Both the position numbers and the translations under genes were made by a program. Shown here piece by piece: positions 21,242 through 32,750 of a stretch of DNA of 64,000 nt. The notes beneath the pieces were generated by a model, which searched no databases, had not been told where the DNA came from, and worked only from the letters and a program-made list of their open reading frames with translations. The stretch is from Aureobasidium sp. EXF-3400 (taxonomy: Eukaryota > Ascomycota > Dothideomycetes > Dothideales > Saccotheciaceae): the NCBI GenBank assembly GCA_024195585.1, contig SWBL01000187.1:1-64000 (forward strand). The letters run 5' to 3'. Numbering within the stretch: the first letter of the stretch is position 1; each line of letters starts with the position of its first letter.

Positions 21242-21335
21242 TGCCCCCTATCAGAGTTGAACTGATGACCTCGGCATGGCAGTTATTCCTGGTGTGATTA
21301 CTAGTGCCGCGCTCTACCAACTGAGCTAAAGGGGC
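21242..21335 (-). tRNA. tRNA-Thr (anticodon AGT) with 21-nt intron
   Basis: Read on the minus strand from 21335, all four arms pair: acceptor GCCCCTT/AGGGGGC (one G-U), D stem GCTC/GAGC around AGTTGGTA, anticodon stem CGGCA/TGCCG and T stem ATCAG/CTGAT around TTCAACT. The anticodon loop is CTAGTA plus A, giving AGT (Thr), with a 21-nt intron after position 37, the canonical nuclear tRNA intron site. A 5-nt variable loop and discriminator A73 complete it. The CCA end is not encoded. The 94 bp equal a 73-nt tRNA plus the intron. Confidence 0.95.
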
Positions 21336-21511
21336 TTGTGATGTCGGGGGAAATTGGTAGACAAGATGATTTTGTTGTTGGTCTGTGCTACAGATTACCA
21401 AAGAGAAGTGCTACCAAGCGTGTTCCAATGCAGACACCGTGTTCTTCGTGATTATTATCATACAAGTTTTGACCGAGGGTCGTGTTCTTTCCCAAAAACG
21501 GGCTGTGGTGA

Positions 21512-22729
21512 TTAAAAGATGGCGGTACCGTTGACGTGTGTGCTTACTCCGCCTAGATGTCCATGTTAGCAATGGAATGGAGGGATGAATGCATGACGGA
21601 GCATCTTTACCTTGGACATTTGCTGGCGCAGCAGTGAAGAAGAAAGTCCACCTGTTCTTTTCACGGCAAGTCTGGGATAACTTCTCCAGATCCAACATTT
21701 CTCCCAGCGGCATACCCCAGAGTGCAAGAATATATTCGTGAAGATGGTATTCTGTCGTGATGATTAGTCTCTGTCTAGTGTCAGGATCGCTTGGATCAGA
21801 AGAAACTCACCTTCATGTGTTGGCCAAGCCTCAAATGCAGGTGCATCTCCAGCTACAGCTGAGAAGTAAGAGTCGTGTAGCCAGTCCAGCACACGCTCTT
21901 CTTGACTGAGTCCTGCAAACCTCTGTCCATCATCTTTGCCCAAGGCGTGTGGTCTGACAGCCAACTCGTTACGTTCGGCAGGCGATTTACTATGATAGGC
22001 CTCAACCCAACCAGTGCGAACGAAAAGGATATCTCCAATCTTGACATCACCGCCTTGAGCAGCAGGACGAATATCAATGCCCTGGTCTGCAGCGCAGTGT
22101 TTGAGCTCCTCAAAAGAGATAGGATAGTACTCGTAAGGATCATAGTTGATGCCTTTTTTGTGAGCGTAGCCACGGTAGTCGAGAAGGATTCCACGGCCAG
22201 CGATACCATGTACAGCCCAATGATGGATAGAACACTTGTGATTAGCATTTGGACCCACGATGTCAGAACCCTTTGTGTTGTTGTAGAAGGTGCCAGAGGG
22301 AATGTGTGCAAAGTGACGGAAACCATCAAATTGAGTGCCTGACTGGGTGTTTAGATGGTAGACATCGTCGTAGGCAACATTTGCTGCAAGTGTCTTTATC
22401 TCGTGTTTGAAACTCTCACGACCGAAGGCAGGAATCTCTGGAGTGTTGAGGGGAAGGTTGACGGGGATTATCTCTCCACTTTTGATCTCTTTTGCAGCAG
22501 CAGCGACTCGGGTTGGTGTTAAGAGATTCAAACGGCCGATGTTGTCGTTTTCACCCCAGACCCATGCAGCACCTTCTGGAGCACCTGGAATAGTGGGCAA
22601 CTCTTTACGAGTGGGGAAGATAGTAGAGTCAGGATCAAAAGGCATGGAAAGACTTGCAGTCTTGTTCATGGTTAGAAAGTCCTTGATTTGGGTCAAGCGA
22701 GTGCTTGTTGTGCTTTTGGGAGCGGCCAT
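21512..22729 (-). CDS. Cyclase-family protein (kynurenine formamidase-like fold)
   Basis: Metal-dependent hydrolase-like protein of 366 aa. Exons in transcript order are 22729-21811, 21751-21611 and 21552-21512. The family active-site motif HxGTHxDxxxH appears as SGTQFDGFRH, where the His after GT is Gln; I recall this Gln form from fungal members, so it may not mean inactivity. Other conserved blocks are GRLNLLTP, GIAGRGILLDYRG, IGDILFVRTGW and AGDAPAFEAWP. Splicing is supported because the third exon gives the expected ending GGVSTHVNGTAIF. I chose the MAAPKS start; an in-frame ATG at 22807 would add 26 residues. The reaction is unknown; relatives act on N-formylkynurenine or cyclic ethers. 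Confidence 0.88.
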
Positions 22730-23351
22730 GATGAAGTTGTCGAAAGTCGAGGATATGTTATAGCCCCACCTTTGGGGAGCAGAAACGACATGACTTATAG
22801 ACGGCAAGCTGACACAAAGCTGGCCTTGTTCCTCGGTCTCTGCCCCTCCTCGTTCGCATATGGATGGTTTCCCCGCATTGCGAACGTCATGGGTCCTCGG
22901 GAAGTATAAGCGTTGGGTATCTGAGCGGCAGTCAAATCAAGCTTGCAGAACCAAGATGGTCTTTCTAGAGCTTGGCTCAGTTCATGTTGGTTTGCTGGTT
23001 CTTGGAGCTGTCACAAAACAGGTCGCCTGCCTCGGTAGTAGAGGTCAGGGTTGTTTGTCTTGTATCGTACCAATTACCAGTGTAAGGTGGCTGGCGGGAT
23101 TACTGCTCTCGAAGTAAACACGAAGACGTATTGCCAAGTGCCAAAGAGAGCAATGGTGAAGTAGCTGTGTTTGGATGTATAGAGTGGACGTTCTGCAAAG
23201 TTGATGGTGTAGGAGATGCAGGTGGGTCGAAAGGTGGAGCAAAGGTGAGCGCTTATCGATAAGGGCTATGACGAAAAGCATGTATCCATGACAAGGTCAA
23301 CAAAAGCCCTTACTCGACGACTAACGTAAGAACAAACACATACGCCCAAGC
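22730..23351. other. Divergent promoter, cyclase gene and eIF2D
   Basis: About 620 bp between genes transcribed away from each other. No coding-like frame was seen. Confidence 0.6.
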
Positions 23352-25362
23352 ATGTTCAAGAAGAAGCCAACAGTCAAGCCTTTGGCGCCTCTGCGTTCGT
23401 CGGACCGCCGCAAGACGGCCGACAGCATCATCGCCGAGTATGGCCTGCAACCAAAACCGAACAACGACACCAACGTTGAAGACAAAGCAGCCGCCACTGC
23501 AGAAACAACCGCCTTGAGAAACGCCCTGCTGCCTGAAGGAGTTCAGACTGCAAGGTTCACAACGACCCACGGACCCGACCTCAACCAAGTCTCCGGCACC
23601 GTCTATGTCGGAGCATATCCTGGCGATGACGCTCGGGTCCTCTGGTTCAAGATTGAGGATCGCATGTATCCCACCGTATACACACTATGGAAACAGCCTG
23701 GTATTGTGCCTCTGCTACACACACCTGGCTTTGTCGTCCAAAAGTTGCAAGGCGGTGCAGATCTCATGACTCCAGGTCTGGCCAATGGTCCTCCCTTCCA
23801 CCCAAAGGCTATCAAAGGTGCTGTGGTTGCTATTGCAAGTCTTGAACAGCCTTCAGTACCTGTCGCTGTTGGCGCCTGTTTGATTGATGTCAGCTCGCTT
23901 GGTGCCGTTCAAGGTTCTCGCGGCCATGCTGTGCAGACCATGCACTGGGCTGGCGATGAAATCTGGTCTTACAGTAATTCAAACAAGCCTGGACTCGGCC
24001 CTCCAGAGACGCTCGAGGGCTGGCTTCAAAGTAAGGACGACGAGGAAAAGTTGGCCGAGCAGGCCGCCGACCTGACCATCGATGATGAAGAGGAAGAGCA
24101 AGGAGGTGTCAACTTGGACAAACCTGTTTCTGACCAGCCCGACCCGTCAGAAGGCCTAGGGGAGGATGCTCCCGCAAATGAAGGCTTGGTAGAGCAGGTA
24201 GACGTCAAGGAACTGACAATCAAGGGTGTGTTTCTTCTGTCATTGGACCTTGATTGACAATACATGCTGACAACAGACAGAAATCGACGACGCCTTCCGC
24301 AAAGCCTTCCTCTACGGCGTATATCACTACAAAGAAACAAACTCCAACCAACCAAACTTCGGTCTCGAATACCCTTTGACCCAATCCTTCGTCATGTCCA
24401 ATCTAGTCCAACCTTTTCTGCCCGCCTACACACCAGACCAAGCAAACTGTCTCCAAATCAAAAAATCAAGCTACAAGAACATTAAGAAATTCATAAAATC
24501 TCTCGACAAGGCTAAAATCGTAAAGACTAAAGAGAGGGATCAACATGAGACTATCATTCTCGATATTGACTTTGAAGATGCTGCAATTGTCGAGTTCAAG
24601 CCTTATCGTTTGCCCAAGAAGGAGACAGCAGCAGGTACAAGTCTAGGCCGCGGCGGCAAAGCAACATCTGAACTCGACACTACAGCCGACAGCTCCATCG
24701 GCCAAAAACTCGAAAAACAACAATACTACAGATTAAAGGATAGACTACTGCCTCTATTTGAATCCGCAGGTGCATCCTCGCAATCCCTGTTTACAGCTGC
24801 AGAAATCAAACCCATCATAACTGCCTACATCGAGTCTGGAAACCTCGTCAATGAGAAGAACAAACGCCTCGTTACGCTAAACCCAACACTCGCAAATGCA
24901 GTCTTTGATGGCTCGACATCGCTAGACAAGGAAGTACTTGCCAAAGGCTCTGTACCACGAGACGCCCTCACCGAACGCATCTTGCAAGCGTGTACACTCC
25001 ACTACGCCATCATCCGCACCTCCCCCTCATCTCCCTCTTCACCATCTCCGAAACCCAAATCCGGCGCAGCGCCAAAGATAAAAGTTACACTCGAGACACG
25101 CTCAGGCAACAAAACCGTCACCAAAGTCTCGGGCGTGGAAGCTTATTTCATTGCTGCGCAGCCACTGGCAGATGAGTTGAGAAAGGTTTGTGCGGGAAGC
25201 AGTAGTGTTGAGCAGTTGCATGGAAGCAGTCCCAAAGCTCCTGTTATGGAGATTATGATTCAAGGGCCGCAGAAAGATGCCGTGATGAAGGCGCTGGAGA
25301 GGAGAGGTGTTAGACCTGCGTGGGTCGAATTCTTGGACAAGACAAAGGGGAAGAAGAAGTGA
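23352..25362 (+). CDS. TMA64: Translation factor eIF2D / TMA64 (ligatin family)
   Basis: GTP-independent initiation and ribosome-recycling factor, 651 aa. Exons are 23352-24225 and 24281-25362; the junction reads LTIK-EIDD. Domains in order are an N-terminal DUF1947-like part with MFKKKPTVKPLAPLRSSDRR, a PUA domain (about 95-180, with PGIVPLLHTPGFVVQKLQGGADLMTPGL), an acidic linker, a winged-helix/SWIB-like region (about 310-560) and a C-terminal SUI1 domain (KIKVTLETRSGNKTVTKVSGVEAYFI; GPQKDAVMKALERRGVRPAWVEF). The SUI1 end binds near the ribosomal P site. Length and architecture match eIF2D, and exclude MCT-1 or DENR, which hold only half of it. Confidence 0.93.
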
Positions 25363-25500
25363 TTGTAGTAGATAGCCCAAGAAGTGGCAGCTTGCTTGCC
25401 TTTGTGGTCTATAACCATCTACTGGAAGCAGGGGGGAAAAAATAGACCGAAACGCTCCTCATGCAGATGCAAATTCTCGTTTCTCGCATTCTGGGTTTCT

Positions 25501-26352
25501 TCATCGCATGTCCCTCAGACGAACCAATCTAGCAAGCCTCTCCACCAACGCGGCAAACCTCTCTTCTCTAGGTGTTTGAGCAGAACTCACAAACAACAAG
25601 TCATCCTCGTCGAGATACAACTCAGCATGCTTGAAGCGTTTAGCATTGCCTGCCATCCTGTTGTGTTGAGGTGTGCTGTCCAGATCAGTGGGCAGTGGCC
25701 TCTTCCTCGAATTGTCAATTGGTGAAGGTACAGGCGGCGCACTCCTTGTCGCCGATTCCAGCAATGCAGCCATGGTCTGATTGGTTGTTCCCGCAGCTGC
25801 TGTACTAGGTGTCTCAAACTCCGGCGTGCCAAAAGCACTTAATCCATCTCCTGCTACTCCTTCATTTCCATCCTCGAACTGGGAAGGCTGGTAGGGATGT
25901 GTAGTTCCAGTGGCTCTTCTAATTTCCGTTCCAAGTCTGTCAATACCCCTAGCTCCCAACATTGCACTCTCACCCCTTAAAATCCTTTCCACGCGTTCTT
26001 GAATGCCTTCTTGCAAGCCTTGATCCACATTTCCATACGCCAACACCGCACCCAATCTTTTCAATCTCAGCACCTCCTTCTCCTCTTCCGTCTTGTTGGA
26101 GTTGCCAGGTTTGGTGCGGCCAGCTCTTCTAGCGATAGAGTCTTCGAGGAGTGTTCTGCCGTTTGCATCGCGTTGGGTTGCCAAGGGGGATAATGCAAAG
26201 GAAGGGCATGTGCGTAGGTGTTCTTCTTTCCTGGTCAGGTTGTTGCGGGGCATTTTTGCGTTTTGGCAGTGCGTGCAGACTACCATGGGGGTGTTGCCGC
26301 TGGCGCGGATGGGGGTGAACTGAGAGGAGACGAGAGAAGCGATGGGAGGCAT
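25501..26352 (-). CDS. Hypothetical protein with an N-terminal BED-like zinc finger
   Basis: 283 aa in one exon. Residues 26-49 carry C-x2-C-x15-H-x3-C (Cys26, Cys29, His45, Cys49), the spacing of BED-type fingers, with the basic NNLTRKEEHLRTC helix. The rest is largely disordered and rich in Ser/Thr/Pro, with a helical middle (EEEKEVLRLKRLGAVLAYG) and a C terminus ending in ERFAALVERLARLVRLRDMR. A basic cluster NAKRFKHAE could be a nuclear signal. It is likely a nuclear, possibly DNA-binding protein; no specific function can be given. Confidence 0.75.
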   Translation of the reverse strand: MPPIASLVSSQFTPIRASGNTPMVVCTHCQNAKMPRNNLTRKEEHLRTCPSFALSPLATQRDANGRTLLEDSIARRAGRTKPGNSNKTEEEKEVLRLKRLGAVLAYGNVDQGLQEGIQERVERILRGESAMLGARGIDRLGTEIRRATGTTHPYQPSQFEDGNEGVAGDGLSAFGTPEFETPSTAAAGTTNQTMAALLESATRSAPPVPSPIDNSRKRPLPTDLDSTPQHNRMAGNAKRFKHAELYLDEDDLLFVSSAQTPREERFAALVERLARLVRLRDMR

Positions 26353-26410
26353 TGTGTTGTGATATGGGGGACAATTCTTCCAAGGATATCACAATCTCTA
26401 GACAATCGAT

Positions 26411-27026
26411 CTAAAAGGCCGAAAAGATGCGAGTATCGGGGTTGTAGTAGGAAAAATTGTCGAACGTTGTCGAGAGAGCCTTGTTTCCAAGATTTGAGAT
26501 GGCTTCAACAAGACTCGTCTTTTTGGTTGCTAGCAGTTTCAAGATATCCCGTCCAGAGGATGGTGGATCTAAACCAATTGTGATATGTTCTTGCTTTGAT
26601 GATAAATGCTTCAAATCGTAAACCAGCTTATCCGCGACTGAGCGAGGTGTGACCAGTCTCAATGTTGTGCTGCGAGGAATCTTCTCCCTGAAAGACTGAC
26701 CAGATATCTGGTGTTTTGCACTAAAAACTAGAGGCAGCAGAAAGGCAGTGATATCCCGTCGAATGGTATCGAGATGTTGCTATCGTGTTGGTGATATTGT
26801 TAGTGTCGATTGTTGCTGATGAGTGAGGGTAAGCTGGACGCGTTACTCTCCCTGCAAACAAGAGAAACAAATTTGCCAAGGCCGGATGCGCATCCGGACT
26901 GACGAGCCCAAAAGCCGCGACAGCATCATCGTGACTCGCGTAAAAGACGGCAGGCAATCGGGAGGAAGATAATGCTGCCGGTAAACCACGTACGCAATGC
27001 AAACCTGCATCTTCACTCTGAGTCAC
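26411..27026 (-). CDS. Conserved-looking hypothetical protein, start unresolved
   Basis: Two exons join cleanly: 27026-26847 and 26779-26411, with gtaacg donor and tag acceptor, giving LFLLFAGR-QHLDTIRRDI. The product (about 180 aa) is soluble with coding-like composition, including FYASHDDAVAAFGLVSPD, RSVADKLVYDLKHLSSK and DNFSYYNPDTRIFSAF at the end. I do not recognise the family. No in-frame ATG exists in exon 1; a TAG stop lies two codons above a GTG at 27026. The nearest ATG (27010) is in another frame. So there is a missed upstream exon, a non-ATG start, or a frameshift. A CAG acceptor-like site sits exactly at the GTG. Confidence 0.55.
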
Positions 27027-27191
27027 TGTCTAGACACTATATATCTGCCTGGTCGAGTCGACTGCCGGTAAAATCAATCAAAGATAGTTAAAGGCGACCT
27101 TATCCACGAACCAACCCAACTACACTGTGACACGCAGCTCGCTGGACACATCAAGCTAGCTAGCATCTCTCAGACCAAGCTCTTCACTTAC

Positions 27192-27236
27192 ATGACCAGA
27201 AGCCTGGATCCGACCCACGACCACTATGCTTGCTAA
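27192..27236 (+). promoter_or_regulatory. Upstream ORF overlapping the MFS start codon
   Basis: ATG to TAA, 14 codons (MTRSLDPTHDHYAC), out of frame with the MFS gene and overlapping its ATG at 27226 by 11 nt. Overlapping uORFs of this kind usually lower translation of the main frame. Confidence 0.4.
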
Positions 27237-28629
27237 ACTCAAAGAAGAGTTTGGTGTCGAGACACTGCTCTCGGCACCCAGAGACGTCCATCTCATCCTC
27301 CTCACCAGAACCCTTCGCATGTTCGCCTATGGCTCCACAACCATAATCCTCGCCCTCCATCTTTCGCTGCTCAAAAACTCGGATATCTTGATTGGAGTCT
27401 TCATGTCACTGACTCTTGTGGGTGATGTGTTCATCTCTTTGCTTCTCACTTTTGTCGCCGATTCGCTGGGTAGACGCAAGATTATTCTTCTCGGGTCGGT
27501 AACTATGGCGCTCAGTGGTGTGGTTTTTGCAACCCAGACTCGCTTTTGGATACTCCTGCTTGCAGCGGTGGTGGGTGTCATCTCGCCCAGTGGAAATGAG
27601 ATTGGCCCTTTCCGTGCGGTGGAGGAGAGTACCCTTGCACATCTTGTGCCTGCTGCTCAGCGCAGTGATGTGTTTGCTTGGTATGTCGTTGTCGGCACTT
27701 TTGGCACCAGTGTTGGTGCCCTGGTTTCTGGATGGCTGGTCTCTACTTTGGGCACCGAGAATGAGAAAGCACTGGGCAGCTACCAAGTCATCTTTTGGTT
27801 GTACGCTTTACTGGGTTGCGTCAAAGCTGGTGTCACCTTCCTCCTCAGCGATGCCTGCGAGCTCGAAAAAGTACCTCAGAAGCCTACTAGTGCAGAAACT
27901 GGCGACGCCGAAGAAGCAGAGACGTTTATCCAACAATCTCAATCTGCTGCACCGCCCAAACCGGCAAGCAAATGGGCGTTTACGCAGATCAGTCCCTCTT
28001 CTCGCAAAACGCTTCTTAAGCTGGCAGGTCTATTCAGCATTGACAGTCTCGCTTCTGGAATGGCCTCTATTTCGCTGATCACCTACTTCCTAGCCGAGAA
28101 ATTCGGCTCGGCACCCTCATCTCTGGGCACGATCATGGCAGTTGCCTCCCTGATGTCAAGCATCGGCAACATAGCTGCCTCCAGTGTATCCAAACGCATC
28201 GGTTTCATCTACACAATGGTATTCACACACTTGCCATCCGCAATCTTCCTAATGATGATGCCGGCACCTCACTCCCTGGCTTTAACCGTCGTTTTCATCG
28301 TTTTAAGAGCGACATTGGCATCTATGGATCAAGCACCCAGATCTGCTTTCTTGTCTGCTGTTGTGTTGCCAGCTGAGCGTACTGCTGTCATGGGAACGTT
28401 GAATACTGTCAAGACTGCGGCGCAGAGTGCTGGACCTTTGGTTACTGGTGTGCTTGCTCAACACAAACATTTCGGATCTGCTTTTGTGGTAGCTGGTATC
28501 CTGAAGGCTGGATATGATTTGGGACTGTTGAATTGGTTTGCTGAGAGCAAGATGAGAGGAGGCTCCGCTGATGAGGCTAGGGACAGAGCAAGACAGCAAG
28601 AAGATGAGGAAGGTCAGGAGCTGAGATGA
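27226..28629 (+). CDS. MFS transporter, subfamily not identified
   Basis: Major facilitator of 467 aa in one exon with about 12 helices. The loop 2-3 signature reads FVADSLGRRKIILLG and helix 5 has the conserved fungal string GNEIGPFRAVEESTLAHLVP. A charged cytosolic loop (about 210-255, with a run of acidic and Gln residues) separates the halves. The second half contains SSVSKRIGFIYTMVFTHLPS and ends in a polar, acidic tail. The group is broadly conserved in fungi, but I know no substrate for it. An overlapping uORF precedes it. Confidence 0.88.
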   Translation: MLAKLKEEFGVETLLSAPRDVHLILLTRTLRMFAYGSTTIILALHLSLLKNSDILIGVFMSLTLVGDVFISLLLTFVADSLGRRKIILLGSVTMALSGVVFATQTRFWILLLAAVVGVISPSGNEIGPFRAVEESTLAHLVPAAQRSDVFAWYVVVGTFGTSVGALVSGWLVSTLGTENEKALGSYQVIFWLYALLGCVKAGVTFLLSDACELEKVPQKPTSAETGDAEEAETFIQQSQSAAPPKPASKWAFTQISPSSRKTLLKLAGLFSIDSLASGMASISLITYFLAEKFGSAPSSLGTIMAVASLMSSIGNIAASSVSKRIGFIYTMVFTHLPSAIFLMMMPAPHSLALTVVFIVLRATLASMDQAPRSAFLSAVVLPAERTAVMGTLNTVKTAAQSAGPLVTGVLAQHKHFGSAFVVAGILKAGYDLGLLNWFAESKMRGGSADEARDRARQQEDEEGQELR

Positions 28630-28904
28630 TAGTATGTTGAACGAATAGGACGTTGCGGGAGTTTTGAAAGGAGCTTGGGGGGTCTCAGTATCATTCTTGT
28701 CTATATTCCTATTACAGTTTGTCCTAACAGAAAAAGAGGATCTAGCAAAAACGCGACTTCCAAATGCTGACAATTTGACCAAACCAACCCATACAGAATC
28801 TGCTACGCCAAAAGTATCCATGTTACAGACGATAGAACGATATGCAACCCGATCATCTTACATAGAGAAAAGCGACCAACAAGATAAGTCTGAATTGTAG
28901 ATTT

Positions 28905-31478
28905 TCAATCTACCGCAGTCGAGTGACCGGCTGAAGCATGAGTTTCGATGATCAACGGACCGCGATGATGCGCAGAGATTGGAGCATAAAGGTTACGCAG
29001 CGGGATCGCATCATCCTCACTGTTCGAGTCAGAATCGTTGTCGTTCGAATTGATCGTGTCTTTGCGTCTTCTGATCAGGTTCTTGATTCGCTGGTAGATG
29101 CCGGGTATAGGTGCAACCCAAGTGACGTGTCTGGCAACATCGAAGCCAGGATGTGGGTCTTGTGGATCGCCCACGAGGCCAAAGCGGAACTCGTCCCTTG
29201 CAAGCCTCAGCATGGAATGCAATTCGTCCTTTGTGATATCTTTGCTGAATGCTGCGCGACCAAACTCTGGATGCCATCGTAACTGACTGTCGTAGAAGAA
29301 GCAGAAGTAGTCGTAGAGACTTCCAACGTCCCTAGGCAGCCTCCTTTTCGCTGGAGGCCAATACGACATCAAAGAGTAGATATAAATGCTCGAATAGACG
29401 ATTGCGAAACAGGCAGCTGTGGGTGAAAGTTGCACAACTATTCCTGAGCCTGTTTCGGTGATTGCACAAAGACCAATCATGATAAGCGGCGGGACCCAGT
29501 TAAAAACACTCAACACGCCAAAATATACCACTCTGTAGTGTTCGTTGGCCCATGCTTGAGGTATGACAGCTAGTGGTGACACGGTCATATAGTCCAGTAG
29601 GAGGCTTTCCGAGGCAAGGCTAGCCTTCTCGTACATATTGGTGAAAGGCTGCACCCAGCGATGATGTATGTCCATTATCGTGATCGATGCCCCGGCCCAA
29701 CCTACAATACTGATCGGCAAAAATCTCAGTAGTAGATATGCCAGGGCGTCGCGGGTCATAGCAGCTTTGTCGTGGCGACTGAAAGAATCAGGTATCAACA
29801 CAACCTCGATACCTGGCGTGACAAACCTAGTACCATTGGGCGCAGGGGTGATATCGTTTGACTGAATGATCCACGAACCCGTGTTGAGAACGATACCTTG
29901 GAAAAACCAAATGCGGATTAGTGCAAAAGTGAGACAAACCACCATCATGAGCAGGAGGCATATCTGCAAAAGACTCAAAAAGGATCTGTAGGTGAATGGA
30001 CCTCTTATATAAGGATAATGTGAGCAACGAGGATGATGTTGGCAGCGGCATGTTGAATCGTGAGATTCATTTGGAAAAAGCCTGGCCAGAAACACTGTCA
30101 GCATATTGATCAGATAAAACATTTTGCAGACCACGAGCACGGATGCCCACACACATCTCTTGATGGACACCGTATACCTGCATAAGACGATCATGCTGTG
30201 TGACTGCGGTACTATGTGTTCCATGAGGGAAGATGTACGTACCGGGAAGAAGGTTGGTCTGGAAAGCGTCCCAGATTGTCAACTTGTCGGCAACATGAGT
30301 CCAATGAGCCCTTCTGATCCATATAGTCATTGAAACGTCGAAGGTGTTCCGTGTTGTTTGGTGGACTGACTGCACGAATCTCTCGTATTCCATAGATGAT
30401 GGATGGTTCAGTCGAATTTGTAATTCTCCAGTAACCAAGTCTGTATTTTACTCCTGAATGCCAGAACATGTTGTACCATTTGATGTAGTCCAAGCTATGA
30501 TCTAGCTTCGGCACGGTATCAGTTGGCGCGAACAACAGGATGATGTCGGCCAGGGATTTGGGGTCCCAATTCTGTTTCAGACCGGTACTACGAGACGCAT
30601 ATCTGATGGCGATGAAGATGTTGATCGAGGCGACGAGTAGATACGTAAAGGCCAGAAAAGCCGCAGAAACCAGCCTGACAGAGACTAGCCAGACGCCGCG
30701 TCCAGTGTCTTCAACATTGAATAACGTAGCCTTCGCCGCTATCGTGAAGTGGACAGTGAGATTGCCACAAATCAGGAACCAGATTCTCCAATCAACTCTT
30801 TGCGAAAGAGGGAAGTATCGCGCACATACAGTGTGCTCCATCCAATATTTCTGTCTAACATTTTTCTGGTTGGCCAGGTGTATGAATGGGAGGAACCTTC
30901 GCAAAGTCGATGTAGTAGATGAGAACAATGTGTTGGTACAAACACCGATCACTGCTGGTAGATAGCGTGCTGCCAGGTAATAATTGACATTGCGGATGGT
31001 CCAGACGCTTGAGGAAAGGGAGCGATGGATGAGGTAGCCAAGTAGACCAAAGATGAAGAGGTAGAACGTGGTGATGGCCAGTAGTACTCGTCGCGTTAGG
31101 ATCTTAGGACGGAATGTCAACGGAGGGTATCCACTAGGGGGGTCAATGGCCTCAAAAGTCACTTTGACTGATTAGCGGTTGGAACCTTCCAGGTTGACGG
31201 TACTCACGAGACTCTGATGGTCCGGGAGTGCTCGCTTCTGGCTCTACCTCTTCTGTTCTATTCTCATTTTCGTTTACGTCCTCGTTCTCATACCCATCTT
31301 CGCCGTAGTTGGGGTCGGTCTCGAATGACTCATATCGTGACATTGGCCATGTAGAGCTTCTGGCTCCGCTCCCGAAGAGAGGAACAAATTCGGAGGAGGG
31401 GCTTACCCCGATCGACTCAGGGCTACTAGTGTCATTACTGACATTCAGATCTTGGTCGTAAACGGTATGTTGTGCCAT
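28905..31478 (-). CDS. DUF3433 polytopic membrane protein
   Basis: 820 aa. Exons in transcript order are 31478-31208, 31161-30243 and 30177-28905; joins read PSES-LTFEAID and QPSSR-YTVSIK. An acidic, disordered N terminus (about 1-90) is followed by two similarly built membrane halves. Each has a short helix, a loop, then a cluster of helices ending in a YGIR- or PP-K-RR-type juxtamembrane segment, as in the fungal DUF3433 proteins that repeat the domain twice. The second half ends in a soluble, Ser/Asp/Asn-rich tail (NSNDNDSDSNSEDD). Several Asn-x-Ser/Thr sites lie in the large loops. Function is unknown; a role at the cell surface or vacuole is only a guess. Confidence 0.8.
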
Positions 31479-32750
31479 GTCGATACTGTGCTAGACACGA
31501 CTGATGATACAAACGTTTGTGCGCCGGCAACAATATTTATTCGCGCCCGCCCTGTGCAAGTCCGCATCACGGCAAGAGCATACTTGAGGCTGAGGGATAC
31601 CACCCTATGGCGCAGCTCAATATTTAGTTATAAATGGCTTCCTCTTTCGTCAGCGGTCTTGGCATGCATGATGGACCATAAGGTAGCATCGGGGCAGAAT
31701 TTGTGGCTTGTCAAGAGCTTCTGCCGCCATTGATTGGAGCACCCATGAACACAGACACGTATGAGGCAAAGAATGGAGTGCTAGCCGTCAGCAATTTGGA
31801 AAACTCGAGGAACCGGATAGCTGGTCCTGGAGAGGATCGACCAGATGTCCGGGAAGGGCGGCCCTCTCACGTGGATGAACAGATCACTTGAGATGTACAA
31901 ACCGTGGCTGATGTTTCGACAGAGCTCAAGACTTGAGACCGACGTGTGATGGGTCAGACTTTCTGAGGTATGCAGTGCAGCACCATAGTGAAAAAAGTGC
32001 AAAGTGTAACAGTCCAGCTGCCCGGGGGTGTGTTCAAAATGCGCGGCCTTCGAAATAATCCAGGTACCAAAGTCGTCCGAAAGAGAGAGGGAAGCCGCAA
32101 ATATAGAAATCGGCCCCAGAGAGCTAAGTGGTCAGAATCCGTCTCGGTGGAGATGCTGCATGCGAAGTGATGTCGCGTGCAGCCTGAACTCGGCAGTCTG
32201 ATCATGTTTGGTTGTTCACGGATATGAATAAGATTGTTCTGGTGCATAGCATAGCTAGCACAGCAGAACAGATAGCATCGTCTGGCCGCATCAAATTGAT
32301 ACCAACAATTGATGGAATGGAAAGGAAGATGCATATGGTAGGAAGGTGGTTGGCCAAGTCGGTCAAAACAAGGCTGGCTGCTTCCTTGGCGGGACGGTGC
32401 AAGGGTGGGAAGGAACGAAGCGTCGCGTTACCGACCAAAGCTGATCGGTTGACATCCATCACATCAACATCGGTTTATCTTGCTTGTCCCACTGCGCCTC
32501 GATCGGCTCAATGTACCTTGGTGCATAGATACTTGTATACATCCGTGCGAACGCAGGAAATTCTCAACAGTTCTGCCATAGCAACAACTCGACTCCTTCT
32601 GCTGGCAACACTTTCTGAAATGATCACATCAGTCTTTGGTAGATTGTTCTTTGGTGCAGTGGGCTCATAGTGTTTTCTCGATGGAATTCCGAAAAGCAGG
32701 TTCTTTTTGCATGTTTTTACAGAATGAAAATCCACGAAGTTATTTCTTCT
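31479..32750. other. Intergenic region, 1.3 kb
   Basis: It lies between the DUF3433 start and the MSS1 stop, both minus strand. Open frames on both strands are short and not coding-like. The left part must hold the DUF3433 promoter. Confidence 0.55.

Noticed and set aside
23045..23281. His/Leu-rich minus-strand frame in the cyclase-eIF2D promoter
   Set aside because: Low complexity with no start context.
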